A stretch of DNA of 64,000 bases from Planctomycetota bacterium (GTDB taxonomy: Bacteria; Planctomycetota; Planctomycetia; Planctomycetales; Planctomycetaceae): the NCBI GenBank assembly GCA_003670925.1, contig QWQG01000186.1, positions 21,505 to 85,504 of the forward strand, in the 5' to 3' direction. Made by a program: the position numbers and the translations under genes. The notes under the pieces are model-generated. The model ran no database searches. It saw only the letters and a program-made list of their open reading frames with translations, and was not told the origin of the DNA. How positions within the stretch are numbered: position 1 is the stretch's first letter; every line of letters begins with the position of its first letter. Below are positions 20,018-30,576 of the stretch, one piece after another.

Positions 20018-21331
20018 CTACTCGGGCATTTCCGCTGGCAATGACATCCCCGGACCTGAACCGCTCTGGAATTCGGTTTGCCTTTTGCCCTGCGTGGCAG
20101 CGAAAATGCCGCCGGCTACGAGAATCGTTAGCAGAATCGCAAACAGAATCTTCCAGACACTGTAGGGGCGTTCGCCCTGGACCTCGCCAGTCGCCGCGTT
20201 GATGAACACCTGAAATGTCTTGTTGTTGTACTTGTAGGCTAGCAGCCAGACAGGCAGCAACAGGTGTTTGTACGTCATTGCGTCGTAGCGACTTTTCACG
20301 GAACTCACGACCTGTGTATCGCCGCCGATCCGCTGGCAGACTTCTGCATGAATCGCGGCATCAATTCGCTGCTTGCCATCGACAAAGCACTCATCCAGTT
20401 CGATGTCGTACGTCCGTGCCATCAGTCCGGCGAGCATCTGCTGATCGAACGCGACAACTTTGAGCAGCGGCCACGGTTCGAGTTCCAGCATGAAATCCCG
20501 ACGCAGCCCCGTATTCGCCAGCACGAGCACGTCGTCAAAGAATCGCTGGAAATTACCACTGGCTGGATACCACCGCGTGTGCCGTTCCGTGCGTTGGTTC
20601 TTTCCTGTGCCTACTGTGACGTAATAATGTTCGCCACGCTGTCCGGTGTAGGCCGTCAGCGTCATGGAATCGAACGTAAAATACGAGAGGTACACGCCAT
20701 TGAGTTTTCCTGCAGCGCGTTCCTGCCGAAACCGGCTCGGTGCGAACCAGCGAGAATTCACCCATTGGAACAGATTCTGTTTCGCATGATCACCATCAAC
20801 CTGAAACGGAAGCACGCCATCCACAGGAATACGATGCGCTTCGCTCTTATGAGCGTTTTCAAGCTGCATCGGCGAACCACAGTACGGGCAGAAAGTACTC
20901 GTCAGTGTGCCATAGAATTCGACATTGCCTCCACAGGAATCGCATCGCAATTCACGATGCTTAGATTCTGCTTCAGCAACGTCCGGGTCGGCCTTGGTTT
21001 TCTTCGCCTGAGCTGCCTCACGCCATTGCCGAATGTGTGCGAGCATGGCGTGGAAGTCCTGCTCAGGCAGTTCGCCTTCCAACCGTCGTTCGATCTGCTT
21101 GACGTGTCCGCAATGCGGACACTTCAGTGTCTGTTCGCCGATATTGAATTCCAAGTCCGAACCACAGGATTCGCAGGGAAAGACTCGTCCTGTGCCGCCG
21201 TCAAAAGTCTTGCCGACATCATCCGTGCGGACTTCCCTCCAAACAATATCCAGCGGATCATCCACATCGCGTTTGCGTAACTCTTCCGGCATGGCCGCCG
21301 AAAAATGCCGTTTGTCCGGCTCGTTTGTCAT
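20018..21331 (-). CDS. Zinc-ribbon protein with C-terminal transmembrane helix
   Basis: 'FPCESCGSDLEFNIGEQTLKCPHCGHVKQIE' and 'LRCDSCGGNVEFYGTLTSTFCPYCGSPMQLE', plus C-terminal TM 'VWKILFAILLTILVAGGIFAATQG'. Confidence 0.85.
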   Translation of the reverse strand: MTNEPDKRHFSAAMPEELRKRDVDDPLDIVWREVRTDDVGKTFDGGTGRVFPCESCGSDLEFNIGEQTLKCPHCGHVKQIERRLEGELPEQDFHAMLAHIRQWREAAQAKKTKADPDVAEAESKHRELRCDSCGGNVEFYGTLTSTFCPYCGSPMQLENAHKSEAHRIPVDGVLPFQVDGDHAKQNLFQWVNSRWFAPSRFRQERAAGKLNGVYLSYFTFDSMTLTAYTGQRGEHYYVTVGTGKNQRTERHTRWYPASGNFQRFFDDVLVLANTGLRRDFMLELEPWPLLKVVAFDQQMLAGLMARTYDIELDECFVDGKQRIDAAIHAEVCQRIGGDTQVVSSVKSRYDAMTYKHLLLPVWLLAYKYNNKTFQVFINAATGEVQGERPYSVWKILFAILLTILVAGGIFAATQGKRQTEFQSGSGPGMSLPAEMPE

Positions 21332-21411
21332 TGCAGTCCTGCCTTAGTTTTTATACGTCCGCCCGCGAATACGATGCGTACCATGTGTCCAACCAGATTC
21401 TAAAAGTCGCC

Positions 21412-22479
21412 TCAATTCACCATTTTCAAGCCATCATTAATTGCACCGACATAGATCATGGCGATCCGTAAAATGAAGAATACAATCAGAATTACCACCC
21501 CCAACCAGATGGCTCCACTGAAGAAGAGAGTCAGCCTGTTCATCGCGCGGCGGGCATCGTCGTCAAACAGATGGCTCAGGCGATCCAGTTGTTCGGGCAC
21601 CGTGCCGGTTTCTTCGGCGGTCGCCACAACCTGCAGGTATTCTAGGGGAAATAGCTGCGATGAGGTCAACGCGTCTGTCAGCGTTTCACCGCCTTTCATG
21701 TCCTCCCAGATCATTGGTTCGGCTGCGACGAAAGCTCCGTTGGCGGTTGCCTTCAGACTGCATTCTAATGAAGGACGAATGCTCATGCCCGCCTGCTGCG
21801 TTAATGCGAAGCACCATGAAAACCGGGAGATGGCAAACGACTGCATGCACTTGCCGATCACGGGGAGACGCAACAGGACCGGATGCAACGCCATTTGGCC
21901 GGCGGGATTGCGTGCCACGAACTTCCACGCAAACAAGCCGAGTCCGGCCGCAGCCAGCCAGCTCAGAAACCAAGTGATAGCGCCAGAAGTTCCATAAAGT
22001 CCTAAGCCAAGCACATCAAACGGTTTTCCGTCTGCTTGCGGTGGCATGATTCCAAGAATGAAGATCAACAGGCCGACAATGCCAATCGCTGCCACCAATT
22101 GAATCACGGGCCATGCAATCTGGGCGCGGAACTCGCGAACTTGCTGAACACGGGCTTCGTAATATTTAGCCAAAGAAGCAAAGACTTCAGGAGCGCTGCC
22201 AGTCAACTCACCGACGTTCACCAGATCGCGAAACAATGGGGGATACAATTCGCCCTCCGCCTCAATAGATTCCGCCAGCGATGAACCGCTGGCGATGGCT
22301 TTCTGGAGGCGTTGGGCACTGGCTGAAAGTCGCGAGTCACTGGATTGTTGCGACGCCGTCTGCAGAGATTTTCGAACATCCACGCCGGCTTCCAGCATCC
22401 GGGCCAGCGAACGACTGAACGCGCCAAGAGCCTGCGCTGAAATCTGACGACTGCGAATCATGTAGAATTTCCATGGCAA
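21412..22479 (-). CDS. Type II secretion system F family protein (GspF/PilC-like)
   Basis: 'LGAFSRSLARMLEAGVDVRKSLQTA...FRDLVNVGELTGSAPEVFASLAKYYEARVQQVREFRAQIAWPVIQLVAAIGIVGLLIFIL'. Confidence 0.88.
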   Translation of the reverse strand: MPWKFYMIRSRQISAQALGAFSRSLARMLEAGVDVRKSLQTASQQSSDSRLSASAQRLQKAIASGSSLAESIEAEGELYPPLFRDLVNVGELTGSAPEVFASLAKYYEARVQQVREFRAQIAWPVIQLVAAIGIVGLLIFILGIMPPQADGKPFDVLGLGLYGTSGAITWFLSWLAAAGLGLFAWKFVARNPAGQMALHPVLLRLPVIGKCMQSFAISRFSWCFALTQQAGMSIRPSLECSLKATANGAFVAAEPMIWEDMKGGETLTDALTSSQLFPLEYLQVVATAEETGTVPEQLDRLSHLFDDDARRAMNRLTLFFSGAIWLGVVILIVFFILRIAMIYVGAINDGLKMVN

Positions 22480-22544
22480 TGATCTTGAAACCCGGATAAA
22501 CCAGCAGCGTCACAGACTATGGCTTTTGCGCAAAGCTCAACGGC

Positions 22545-24227
22545 TTACCCAGGCATGGGAGTGGTCACGGCCTTTTCAACTTCATCCAGCATTTGAGCCC
22601 TGCGGAATGGCTTGTAAAGCACAGCCTTTAAGCCTTCCTGTCTGGCCTTCACAATCGAATGTGAGGCATCGTATCCAAATCCGGTCATCATAATGATGGG
22701 TACATAGCTATTAATTTCACGAAGTCGCCGGAAACATTCGTAGCCGTTGGCATCTGACAACCGAATATCGGTGAGCACCACGTCATAGTGATAGTTGCGA
22801 AGCATCGCGCAACCTTCAGTCGCATTCTGGACGGCTTCGACTTCGCACCCCATCTGCCCCAACAAGTTGTGAGCATCATCGCGGGCGGCTGAATCTTGGT
22901 CCACCACAAGCACGCGTTTACCCATCAGTGCCTTTCGCGGCGGGCGTTGGGGGGTCGTCTTGTTCAGCCGGGTGTCTACTTTTCCAGGCACGCTGCCAAC
23001 ATGACCAGAAATCTTGCGAACGCGATCAGTGATCAGATGCAGGCGGTCGCAAACGTCTGGATCGTGCCCAATGTAACGCTCCAGAACCCAAGTGGCGGCG
23101 TTGAGGATTTCATCGGACGGCTTGGAGATTTCACGCCGGAGTCGGTCCGAATTTTCCGTCTCCACCGTGACTTTTTCAGCGGCCAGCAGTTGCAACTGAT
23201 TGAGCGAACTCGCCACCACACGACTGAATAATGTGAGGAAGTCGAGGTCTGTCTGATTGAATGAAAGCGTGCCCGGACTTTCAACGTTAAACGTGCCCAA
23301 AACTGTGTCGCGAATCATCAACGGGACCGTGAGGGAACTGCGGGCATCGCTCGCTCCGCGCAGATACAGCGGATCGTTCTGCGTATCCGAACACAGATAA
23401 GAGCGTTTGCTGAACGCCACAAAACCCGTGACACCGTTTCCACTCTCAAATGCGTACAATGTGCGGACTGCGGCCTCAGCATCCATTCCGTCTTCCAACA
23501 ATGGAATGAGTTCGTGGGTTTCCGGATCGTTGAGTCGAATCTCGAACGTGTCGTAGCCCAGAATTTCCTGAGTGAACTGTAAGATCTGATCCTTGAGCAA
23601 CATCACGCGTTCTTCGTGACTCATGGCGGTGACTTCTTCCGCCGTCAAATTGCCCATCTCTAGGCCCGCGCGATAAATAGAATCTTGCTTCTGTTTTTCC
23701 AGAACCTGCATACTGACGTCGCGTACGGTCAGGATCATTGCTGACTGCTTGCCATCCTCCAAATTGATGGCGGTTCTTGCCAGTCTAAGTCCCAGTGAAC
23801 TGCGATCTTCGCAACGCACCGTGAAAGATACGGCTTCAATGCAACTTGCTGCAATGGGAATTCGTCGCAGATCTGTGCCGTCTGCAGGGAGGATAACATC
23901 GTGCAACCGCTGCCCCACAATGAGTTTTGCTGTTCGCAGTAACTCGCGAAATGTGCTGTTGTGCCACAGGACGGTAAGGTCATCGTCAAGCAGTACGATC
24001 CCATCCGGTAAAGCACTCAGCAAACCCATCGCACAGACCTGAAGATCGGACATCAACTGCGGTTCAGATCCGTCCACAACCACATAATCCGCGGACACAT
24101 CCGGAAGCCTGACGTGATTGCAGGAAATTACTTCGACTCTATCGCCGGTCAGTTCTTTAATCTTCGGAACTGTTGAGGCAGTATTACCAATCACCAACAT
24201 ACGCTGACGAGACACGGCCATCTGCAC
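22545..24227 (-). CDS. PAS-GAF protein with C-terminal response-regulator receiver domain
   Basis: PAS-like 'LLSALPDGIVLLDDDLTVLWHNSTFRELL', GAF-like middle, REC 'KRVLVVDQDSAARD...YDVVLTDIRLSDANGYECFRRLREINSYVPIIMMTGFGYD...AVLYKPF'. Confidence 0.87.
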   Translation of the reverse strand: MQMAVSRQRMLVIGNTASTVPKIKELTGDRVEVISCNHVRLPDVSADYVVVDGSEPQLMSDLQVCAMGLLSALPDGIVLLDDDLTVLWHNSTFRELLRTAKLIVGQRLHDVILPADGTDLRRIPIAASCIEAVSFTVRCEDRSSLGLRLARTAINLEDGKQSAMILTVRDVSMQVLEKQKQDSIYRAGLEMGNLTAEEVTAMSHEERVMLLKDQILQFTQEILGYDTFEIRLNDPETHELIPLLEDGMDAEAAVRTLYAFESGNGVTGFVAFSKRSYLCSDTQNDPLYLRGASDARSSLTVPLMIRDTVLGTFNVESPGTLSFNQTDLDFLTLFSRVVASSLNQLQLLAAEKVTVETENSDRLRREISKPSDEILNAATWVLERYIGHDPDVCDRLHLITDRVRKISGHVGSVPGKVDTRLNKTTPQRPPRKALMGKRVLVVDQDSAARDDAHNLLGQMGCEVEAVQNATEGCAMLRNYHYDVVLTDIRLSDANGYECFRRLREINSYVPIIMMTGFGYDASHSIVKARQEGLKAVLYKPFRRAQMLDEVEKAVTTPMPG

Positions 24228-24435
24228 AAATCCTTGAAGCCCGTTTCGGCACGCTGCAGACTAAATTGACAAGCAGCGGAATGACAATCCCGTTTCGCCT
24301 CAGACGCCATTGCCAGAAAGACAATCGGAAAACGCGACTCACTCAGGATTCTGCCCGTTGAACGTCAGGACTGCAAGAAGGATTCGTAATCTCCCTCAAA
24401 CCCGGCAAAGTTTCACGGTGCCGTATTCTGTGATT

Positions 24436-25410
24436 TCACACAGGCTTAGCCAGCAGACCGCACGCCGCACGAACTCGCTCGAGAACTTCCTGAGCTTTGG
24501 CACGCGCCCGATGAGCGCCTTCCCGGAGAATATCTTCGACGATATCTGGCGATGTCTCCAACTGCGTGCGGCGTGCAAACGCAGTTTCAAAGTGGGCAAT
24601 TGCCGCTTCGTACAAAGCTTGTTTGGCTTCGCCATAACCCATACCGCCCGCACGATAGCGTTCCGTTAATGTCATTTGTGCTTCAGGTGTGGCAAACAAT
24701 TTGTAGAGCTCAAACACTGAACAGGTATCCGGGTTCTTAGAGGACTCCTTCGATGTCGAATCAGTCTTGATCGACATAATCATCTTTCCCAGTTTCTTTG
24801 GCGTTTCGAAAATCGGAATTATGTTGTCGTAACTCTTGGACATTTTTTCACCGTCCCTCCCCGGCACTTTCGCAGAATCGTCCAGCACATAGGCCTCTGG
24901 CAAATGCAAGGTGTCGCCATAAATTGTGTTGAATCGCTGCGCGAGGTCACGCGTGACTTCAACATGCTGAATCTGATCCGCTCCAACGGGTACCGTTGTA
25001 CTGTCGTAGATCAGAATGTCGGCGGCCATCAGAACCGGGTAAGTGAACAGGCCGGCGTCCGCCGCAATGCCTTTTGCTTTCTTGTCTTTAAAGGCATGGC
25101 ATTTTTCGAGCAAATGCATTTGCGCGATGGTCATCAGCAACCATGTGAGTTCCGTGGTTTCCGGCACATCTGATTGGCGAAAGAGCGTGGCCCGCTGGGG
25201 GTCCAGTCCCAGGGCGAGCAGGTCCAGTGCTGCGTCTTTTACATTCTGCCGCAAAACGTGCGGTTCCCTCACCGTCGTCAAGGCATGCAGATCCGCAATA
25301 AAATAGAAAGACTGCTCATGCCCCTGAAGCGCAATGTACTGCCGAATTGCACCGAAGTAATTGCCCCAATGAAATCGTCCAGTGGGTTGGATGCCGGAAA
25401 GAATTTTCAT
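24436..25410 (-). CDS. trpS: Tryptophan--tRNA ligase
   Basis: '[22 protein letters not shown]', 'KMSKSYDN', overall TrpS architecture. Confidence 0.97.
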   Translation of the reverse strand: MKILSGIQPTGRFHWGNYFGAIRQYIALQGHEQSFYFIADLHALTTVREPHVLRQNVKDAALDLLALGLDPQRATLFRQSDVPETTELTWLLMTIAQMHLLEKCHAFKDKKAKGIAADAGLFTYPVLMAADILIYDSTTVPVGADQIQHVEVTRDLAQRFNTIYGDTLHLPEAYVLDDSAKVPGRDGEKMSKSYDNIIPIFETPKKLGKMIMSIKTDSTSKESSKNPDTCSVFELYKLFATPEAQMTLTERYRAGGMGYGEAKQALYEAAIAHFETAFARRTQLETSPDIVEDILREGAHRARAKAQEVLERVRAACGLLAKPV

Positions 25411-25528
25411 GGATGAGATGTCGTTTGTGGTTTATGTACGTTGGACATTCCTGTCCGACATGCTGTCAGCAAACTTTCCTGATGAAAGAATCGGTTGAAC
25501 GGCCCGAATGAAGTTCGTGAAGATTAGT

Positions 25529-26446
25529 CTACACAGTCGGAGTTTTCAGCGTACCGACAATTTCCGCAACGCTCTCCGCCCCTAAAGTTTGTAACGCGGC
25601 GGGCAGTTCACGAATCAGTTGATTTGCAAGACTGGGATTATAGAAGTTGGCCGTGCCGATCTGAACTGCCGTCGCGCCGACTAAGAAAAACTCCATGACG
25701 TCGTCGATCGACTGAATTCCGCCAATCCCAATGATCGGGATGTTCACCGCCCTCGAAACCTGCCAGACGATGCGGAGAGCCAGTGGCTTGATGGCCGGGC
25801 CACTCAGCCCACCCAACACATTCCCGAGCACCGGACGTCGTTTCTTCCAGTCTACGGCCATTCCTTGAAACGTGTTGATGAGTGAAACGGCATCAGCCCC
25901 AGCGTCAGCCACCGCTTGAGCGATTGGCACCACACTGGTAACGTTGGGTGTGAGCTTCGCAATCACCGGAATGTCACACACGCTGCGGACCGCTGCGACA
26001 ACTTCCGCAGCGAGTTCCGGACTCGTACCAAAATCGACGCCGCCGGAAACGTTCGGGCAGGAGATATTCAGTTCAATCGCTGCCACGCCTGCGCACTGAT
26101 TCAGGACGCTCGCCATCCGTCGGAAATCGTCGTTGGTCCTCCCGGCAATGTTGACAATGATCGCCGTCCCAAGGCCGCTGAGATACGGGAGTTTTTCAGC
26201 CACGAATTGATCAAATCCGTCGTTGTCCAGACCGATGGAATTCAACATGCCACTGGCCGTCTCAACCGTCCGGGGCGGCGGATTGCCAGGACGCGGCTGC
26301 GGCGTCACCGTCTTCGGAACAATTCCACCCAGTTGCTTAAAATCTACAAAGGCAGTCATCTCCTTTGCGTAACCAAAGGTTCCCGATGCCACTAAAATCG
26401 GATTCTGCAGCCGCAAGCGGTTCAGGCTGACACATAACGCCGTCAT
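25529..26446 (-). CDS. pyrD: Dihydroorotate dehydrogenase, class 1B-like
   Basis: '[23 protein letters not shown]', '[11 protein letters not shown]', '[12 protein letters not shown]', '[31 protein letters not shown]'. Confidence 0.95.
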   Translation of the reverse strand: MTALCVSLNRLRLQNPILVASGTFGYAKEMTAFVDFKQLGGIVPKTVTPQPRPGNPPPRTVETASGMLNSIGLDNDGFDQFVAEKLPYLSGLGTAIIVNIAGRTNDDFRRMASVLNQCAGVAAIELNISCPNVSGGVDFGTSPELAAEVVAAVRSVCDIPVIAKLTPNVTSVVPIAQAVADAGADAVSLINTFQGMAVDWKKRRPVLGNVLGGLSGPAIKPLALRIVWQVSRAVNIPIIGIGGIQSIDDVMEFFLVGATAVQIGTANFYNPSLANQLIRELPAALQTLGAESVAEIVGTLKTPTV

Positions 26447-26495
26447 TCGTCGCTGTCCTCAACCGAATCTTTTAAACTGGACTAAAAATGTCAGG

Positions 26496-26981
26496 CTAGG
26501 GCTTTGCCGCATCCACTTTTTCCGCTGCTGGATCGGCAGCCTTTGGCTTGGGCCCGACAACCTTGACAAGGCCACTCATCGCCACAATTAACAGGCCAAG
26601 CAAAATTGAAATAGTCGTCCATTGAGCGGCGTTGTCTCGAAATTTCTGAGTTCCTTTTGATCGACCGACAAGCACGGATGCAAGGAAAAAGACGCCCAAT
26701 GCGAGCACGATTTTGGTGTCAACCATCGCATGCCACAGTCCGTCACCTCGGTGCAGGGGAAGAGCTTGAATATAATTGTAAATACCGCTCAGCAGCAGAC
26801 CGGCAATTGCAGCATGCACGAATCTTTTCCAGCGACCGCGAACCGCGTCTTTTAGCTCTTGCGATTGATTCTGCAAGACAGGCCCGACGACAAACTTCAG
26901 GCAAATTGCGCCACCCAGAAGTACAATCGCGGAGCCGATATGCAGCCAGCGTGAAACAATCCCTAGGAGATCGAGATCCAT
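26496..26981 (-). CDS. Small integral membrane protein (CopD-like, uncertain)
   Basis: 'MDLDLLGIVSRWLHIGSAIVLLGGAICLKFVVGP' plus further TM helices. Confidence 0.75.
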   Translation of the reverse strand: MDLDLLGIVSRWLHIGSAIVLLGGAICLKFVVGPVLQNQSQELKDAVRGRWKRFVHAAIAGLLLSGIYNYIQALPLHRGDGLWHAMVDTKIVLALGVFFLASVLVGRSKGTQKFRDNAAQWTTISILLGLLIVAMSGLVKVVGPKPKAADPAAEKVDAAKP

Positions 26982-27024
26982 TGAAAACCCTTCAGAGAAA
27001 TCAAACAAGTTTGTTTAAAGAGTG

Positions 27025-27816
27025 TTACTTTCGTCGCAATACAAATACAACGTCTTCGGTCATGCCGGTGACCACATGCGGCTGGCGAATGTTGTAGGAG
27101 AAGTCATACGTTTCGGCGATCTCCAGTTCAGGCACTGATTTTACAAGCGACTGAAACTGGGCCTTTTTGTAGGTGCGGTATTCCATGTGATCCACAATCC
27201 GCATTCGTTTTGTCGGCGTGAACACGTCGATGTTCAGACCAAGGTGTTCGAGCCGCTTTTTGCGATCGATTCCTTTCGACCACATGTGCGAATTGATAAC
27301 AAGGTTGCCACGTCGAGCAGACCAGCTTTCTTCCTGCATTGCGGGACACGATGTTGGCTCCAAATGGATACCCAGGACATACAATCCACCCTGATTCATC
27401 GCGTTGCTCATACATTCGAGGTGATTGCGTGCCTCCTTTTCGGTCGCGAGGTGGCGAAAACTGTTGATCATGTTAAAGGATGCGTCAAACTTCTTTTTCA
27501 ACTTAAAGTCTGCCATGTTCGCGACAACTACTGATTCCGGCAAGTTGTACTTGCAGAGCCGCTCGTTGCAGAAATCGACCGCCTTGGGGTTCAGATCATT
27601 CCCTGAGACGTCATAGCCGGATCTCCCCAACTTAATCAGCAGCCTCCCTGTGCCGCAGGCCGGCTCAAAGATGCGTTTTACCACGCAGCCCGCGTGCTTC
27701 GCAAAGCATGCCCTCAAAAACCGGAATTCGGCAGCCACATCCGATCCAAACAGCAAATCGTAGTACTTCGGATAGTCGTAGATGCTGGCGGCGACTTCAA
27801 TCGACATAGATCCCAC
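27025..27816 (-). CDS. Class I SAM-dependent methyltransferase
   Basis: 'VKRIFEPACGTGRLLIKLGRSGYDVSGNDLNPKAVDFCNERL', 'FDASFNMINSFRHL'. Confidence 0.88.
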   Translation of the reverse strand: MGSMSIEVAASIYDYPKYYDLLFGSDVAAEFRFLRACFAKHAGCVVKRIFEPACGTGRLLIKLGRSGYDVSGNDLNPKAVDFCNERLCKYNLPESVVVANMADFKLKKKFDASFNMINSFRHLATEKEARNHLECMSNAMNQGGLYVLGIHLEPTSCPAMQEESWSARRGNLVINSHMWSKGIDRKKRLEHLGLNIDVFTPTKRMRIVDHMEYRTYKKAQFQSLVKSVPELEIAETYDFSYNIRQPHVVTGMTEDVVFVLRRK

Positions 27817-28203
27817 TCAGAATACGCGAAAATTTCAGGGCTGCCCCGCACCGTCGAGCTCAGCAATTCTCGGGCGAAGCTTACCGTGTGTTCCCATGAA
27901 AGCAGCCCTCTGAGCGACGGGAACCCGGAAAAAAACGCCGTCCGTGCGTTTTTGGCGAATTTTGGCCACTCTGAGAAGCCTTTGCGAATCTCAATAACAG
28001 TTATCCATCTGGTGTTGAACGTTGAATTCCAGATCGATATGCTCCCTCGCTTGCGAAAAACCTGTGTGAAGTGGTATGACACTTCCACAAGCTGGTTTTC
28101 AGCTGCAGAATTAAGTTCTCGGCGGTTCCGCTAGGACTGCCGCGTTGTCGAATGCGTATTGAATTCACTAGTTTTAACGAGTTTTGATTCAGGGTGCTCT
28201 TAG

Positions 28204-28761
28204 ATGTCGCAGGATCTTCTTCTTAAGGCTGAACGCCGTACAACACTCGGCACCGTGGAGACGCAGCGTTTGCGGAGTGCGGGGCGGGTACCCGCAAATA
28301 TTTACGGAATGGGAAAGCCCGGCGTGTCTGCCTCCGTTTGTGGCGATGCCATCGGTAAGCTCGTTGCAACGCTGTCTTCGGTGGTCGATGTGGAAGTTGA
28401 CGGAGCCATTGATAAAGCCGTCGTCCAAGAATTGCAATGGGACGTGTTTAGCACCAAAGTCATGCATGTTGATTTGCGGCGCGTAGACCCCAATGGACGA
28501 GCCACAGTCGATGTGGTACTCGAACTGCGCGGCGAGGCCGTCGGTTTGAAAGACGGCGGAGCAGTGCGGCAATTGCTGAAAACGGTAAAAATTGATTGTC
28601 CGGACTATCGTATTCCAAAGTCAATTGTGGTGCGGATGGGTGCGTTGCAGGTTGGTGATACGGTCAAAGCCCGTGACCTGCAGTTGCCGGATCACGCCCA
28701 ACTTGTCACGTCGGCAGACGAAGTGCTGGTTGAACTCTATGATTCTCGCAAGGTGGTTTAG
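28204..28761 (+). CDS. rplY: 50S ribosomal protein L25/general stress protein Ctc
   Basis: 'RTTLGTVETQRLRSAGRVPANIYGMGKPGVS', 'VLELRGEAVGLKDGG', position upstream of pth. Confidence 0.92.
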   Translation: MSQDLLLKAERRTTLGTVETQRLRSAGRVPANIYGMGKPGVSASVCGDAIGKLVATLSSVVDVEVDGAIDKAVVQELQWDVFSTKVMHVDLRRVDPNGRATVDVVLELRGEAVGLKDGGAVRQLLKTVKIDCPDYRIPKSIVVRMGALQVGDTVKARDLQLPDHAQLVTSADEVLVELYDSRKVV

Positions 28762-28787
28762 GGAATGGCAAAACCAACGCCGGGTTC

Positions 28788-29366
28788 ATGGCAATGAAAC
28801 TGGTTGTGGGACTTGGTAATCCAGGGCTTCAGTATGTAGGAACTCGCCACAACGCGGGTTTTGATGTAATCGCGGAACTCGTGCGGCGATGGCAATTAGG
28901 CAAGCCGCAGACAAAATTTTCATCGGTGATCTGGGAATTCTTCTCGACGACAGGCAAAGTTTTTCTGGTAACACCGACGACGTATATGAATCGAAGCGGT
29001 GAAGCTCTGCAGCAGATTACAAGTTTCTATCAGGTGTTGCCGCAGGATGTGGCTATTATTTGTGATGACATCAATTTGCCTCTCGGGAGAATTCGTTGGC
29101 GAGCCAGTGGTTCAGCTGGTGGTCAAAAGGGTCTAATCGACATCATTCAAAAACTTGGGACAGATCAGATTCCTCGGGTTAGACTGGGTGTGGGTCGTCC
29201 CCCGGGACAGTTAAACGCATCTGATTTTGTGCTGTCTCGGTTTCGTGCTGAAGAACGCGAAGAATCAGAAATAATGACAAAGATCGCGGCAGATTCTGTG
29301 GAAGCTTGGATCGCGGATGGTGTTTTAAGTGCGATGAATCGATACAATCGAACATCTGAAGAATAG
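28788..29366 (+). CDS. pth: Peptidyl-tRNA hydrolase (start may be ATG 28794)
   Basis: 'MKLVVGLGNPGLQYVGTRHNAGFDVI', 'TPTTYMNRSGEAL', 'DDINLPLGRIRWRASGSAGGQKGLIDI'. Confidence 0.96.
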   Translation: MAMKLVVGLGNPGLQYVGTRHNAGFDVIAELVRRWQLGKPQTKFSSVIWEFFSTTGKVFLVTPTTYMNRSGEALQQITSFYQVLPQDVAIICDDINLPLGRIRWRASGSAGGQKGLIDIIQKLGTDQIPRVRLGVGRPPGQLNASDFVLSRFRAEEREESEIMTKIAADSVEAWIADGVLSAMNRYNRTSEE

Positions 29367-29403
29367 TTATTCGTATGTTGGTTTTTTCAGGAGCAGTCCT
29401 TTC

Positions 29404-29853
29404 GTGTCAGCCGTAGCAGAAAATCCAGTGCGTCAGCACTTTTATGAAGGCATGTTCCTTGTCGATAGTGGCAAATTTGCAACTGACGCGGACGCCGTAA
29501 CGAACGATATCATGAGCGTACTTGCGAAAGCGGGCGCGACTGTGGTTGCTCATCGCCCATGGCAGGACGGCAAACTCGCATATGAGATCCAGGGCATGAA
29601 AAAGGGCCTGCATTACATCGTGTGTTTTACGATGCGTGGGGCTGGGATGAAAACACTGATTCGACAGTGTCAGCTGAACGAAACAATCATTCGACAGATG
29701 TTTATTGTGCATTCTCAGCAGATCTTTGATGCGACCGTGGGCGCAATTACGGGTGCGGTAACCTCGCCTCCAGAATCTCAGTCGAACGAGCGGCCAGAAC
29801 GTGGTCGAAACGATCGACGTCGCGATGAAATGCCAGTGGACGACGATGAATAG
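29404..29853 (+). CDS. rpsF: 30S ribosomal protein S6 (GTG start)
   Basis: 'YEGMFLVDSGKF...GATVVAHRPWQDGKLAYEIQGMKKGLHYIVCF'; followed by ssb. Confidence 0.93.
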   Translation: MSAVAENPVRQHFYEGMFLVDSGKFATDADAVTNDIMSVLAKAGATVVAHRPWQDGKLAYEIQGMKKGLHYIVCFTMRGAGMKTLIRQCQLNETIIRQMFIVHSQQIFDATVGAITGAVTSPPESQSNERPERGRNDRRRDEMPVDDDE

Positions 29854-29915
29854 CTTTCAGTGACTGACGGTTTCCCGGCAGTCAATATGGTGTGGAGTCT
29901 CAAACGGAGCGACAC

Positions 29916-30473
29916 ATGGCCTCATTTAACAAAGTCATTCTGGTTGGCAATCTGACACGCGACCCTGAGGTTCGTTACATCCCGAGTGGCAGCGCGGTGT
30001 GCGATATTTCGCTTGCAGTCAATAGTCAATGGACCGATCGCAAGACGAATGAACGAAAAGAAGAAGTCACATTTGTTGAAGTCACGCTATGGGGACGCAC
30101 AGCGGAGATCGCGGGCGAGTATCTCGCAAAGGGAAGACCTGTTCTCATTGAAGGCCGTTTGAGCCTTGATTCTTGGGAAGACAAAGAAACCGGGCAGAAA
30201 CGTTCTAAGCTCAAGGTTGTTGCAGACTCCATGCAACTCTTGGGAAGTCGTGATGGTGCAGGTGCTGCCAGCGGCGGGGCTTCCGCCGGCGGTGGCACAG
30301 GTGGCAGCCCGGCGTCACGCGGACCAACCCGGCCCGCAGCCCCGAAGCCGCCTGCTGGACGTGTGAACGAAAGCGGAAATAGTCGAGGTGGGGATGCAGA
30401 TTCCTATCGATCTCCGGATCAAACATTTTATGATGACATGCCCTCCGGTGGGGCCGACGAGGTTCCTTTTTAG
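29916..30473 (+). CDS. ssb: Single-stranded DNA-binding protein
   Basis: 'MASFNKVILVGNLTRDPEVRYIPSGSAVCDISLAVN', acidic C-terminal tip 'ADEVPF'. ATG 29916 preferred to 29892. Confidence 0.97.
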   Translation: MASFNKVILVGNLTRDPEVRYIPSGSAVCDISLAVNSQWTDRKTNERKEEVTFVEVTLWGRTAEIAGEYLAKGRPVLIEGRLSLDSWEDKETGQKRSKLKVVADSMQLLGSRDGAGAASGGASAGGGTGGSPASRGPTRPAAPKPPAGRVNESGNSRGGDADSYRSPDQTFYDDMPSGGADEVPF

Positions 30474-30576
30474 GGAATCTCTAACAGTTGTTATTTTGTA
30501 GACTCTAATGATCGAACGGATATTTCCATTGCTGGAATCGTCCGATCAGGAACGGTGAAAAAGGAATTGGTTCCCG

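Noticed and set aside
20264-21280. 338-aa plus-strand ORF
   Set aside because: Fully antisense to the zinc-ribbon gene (20018-21331), no recognisable domains, Cys/His/Arg-rich shadow composition.
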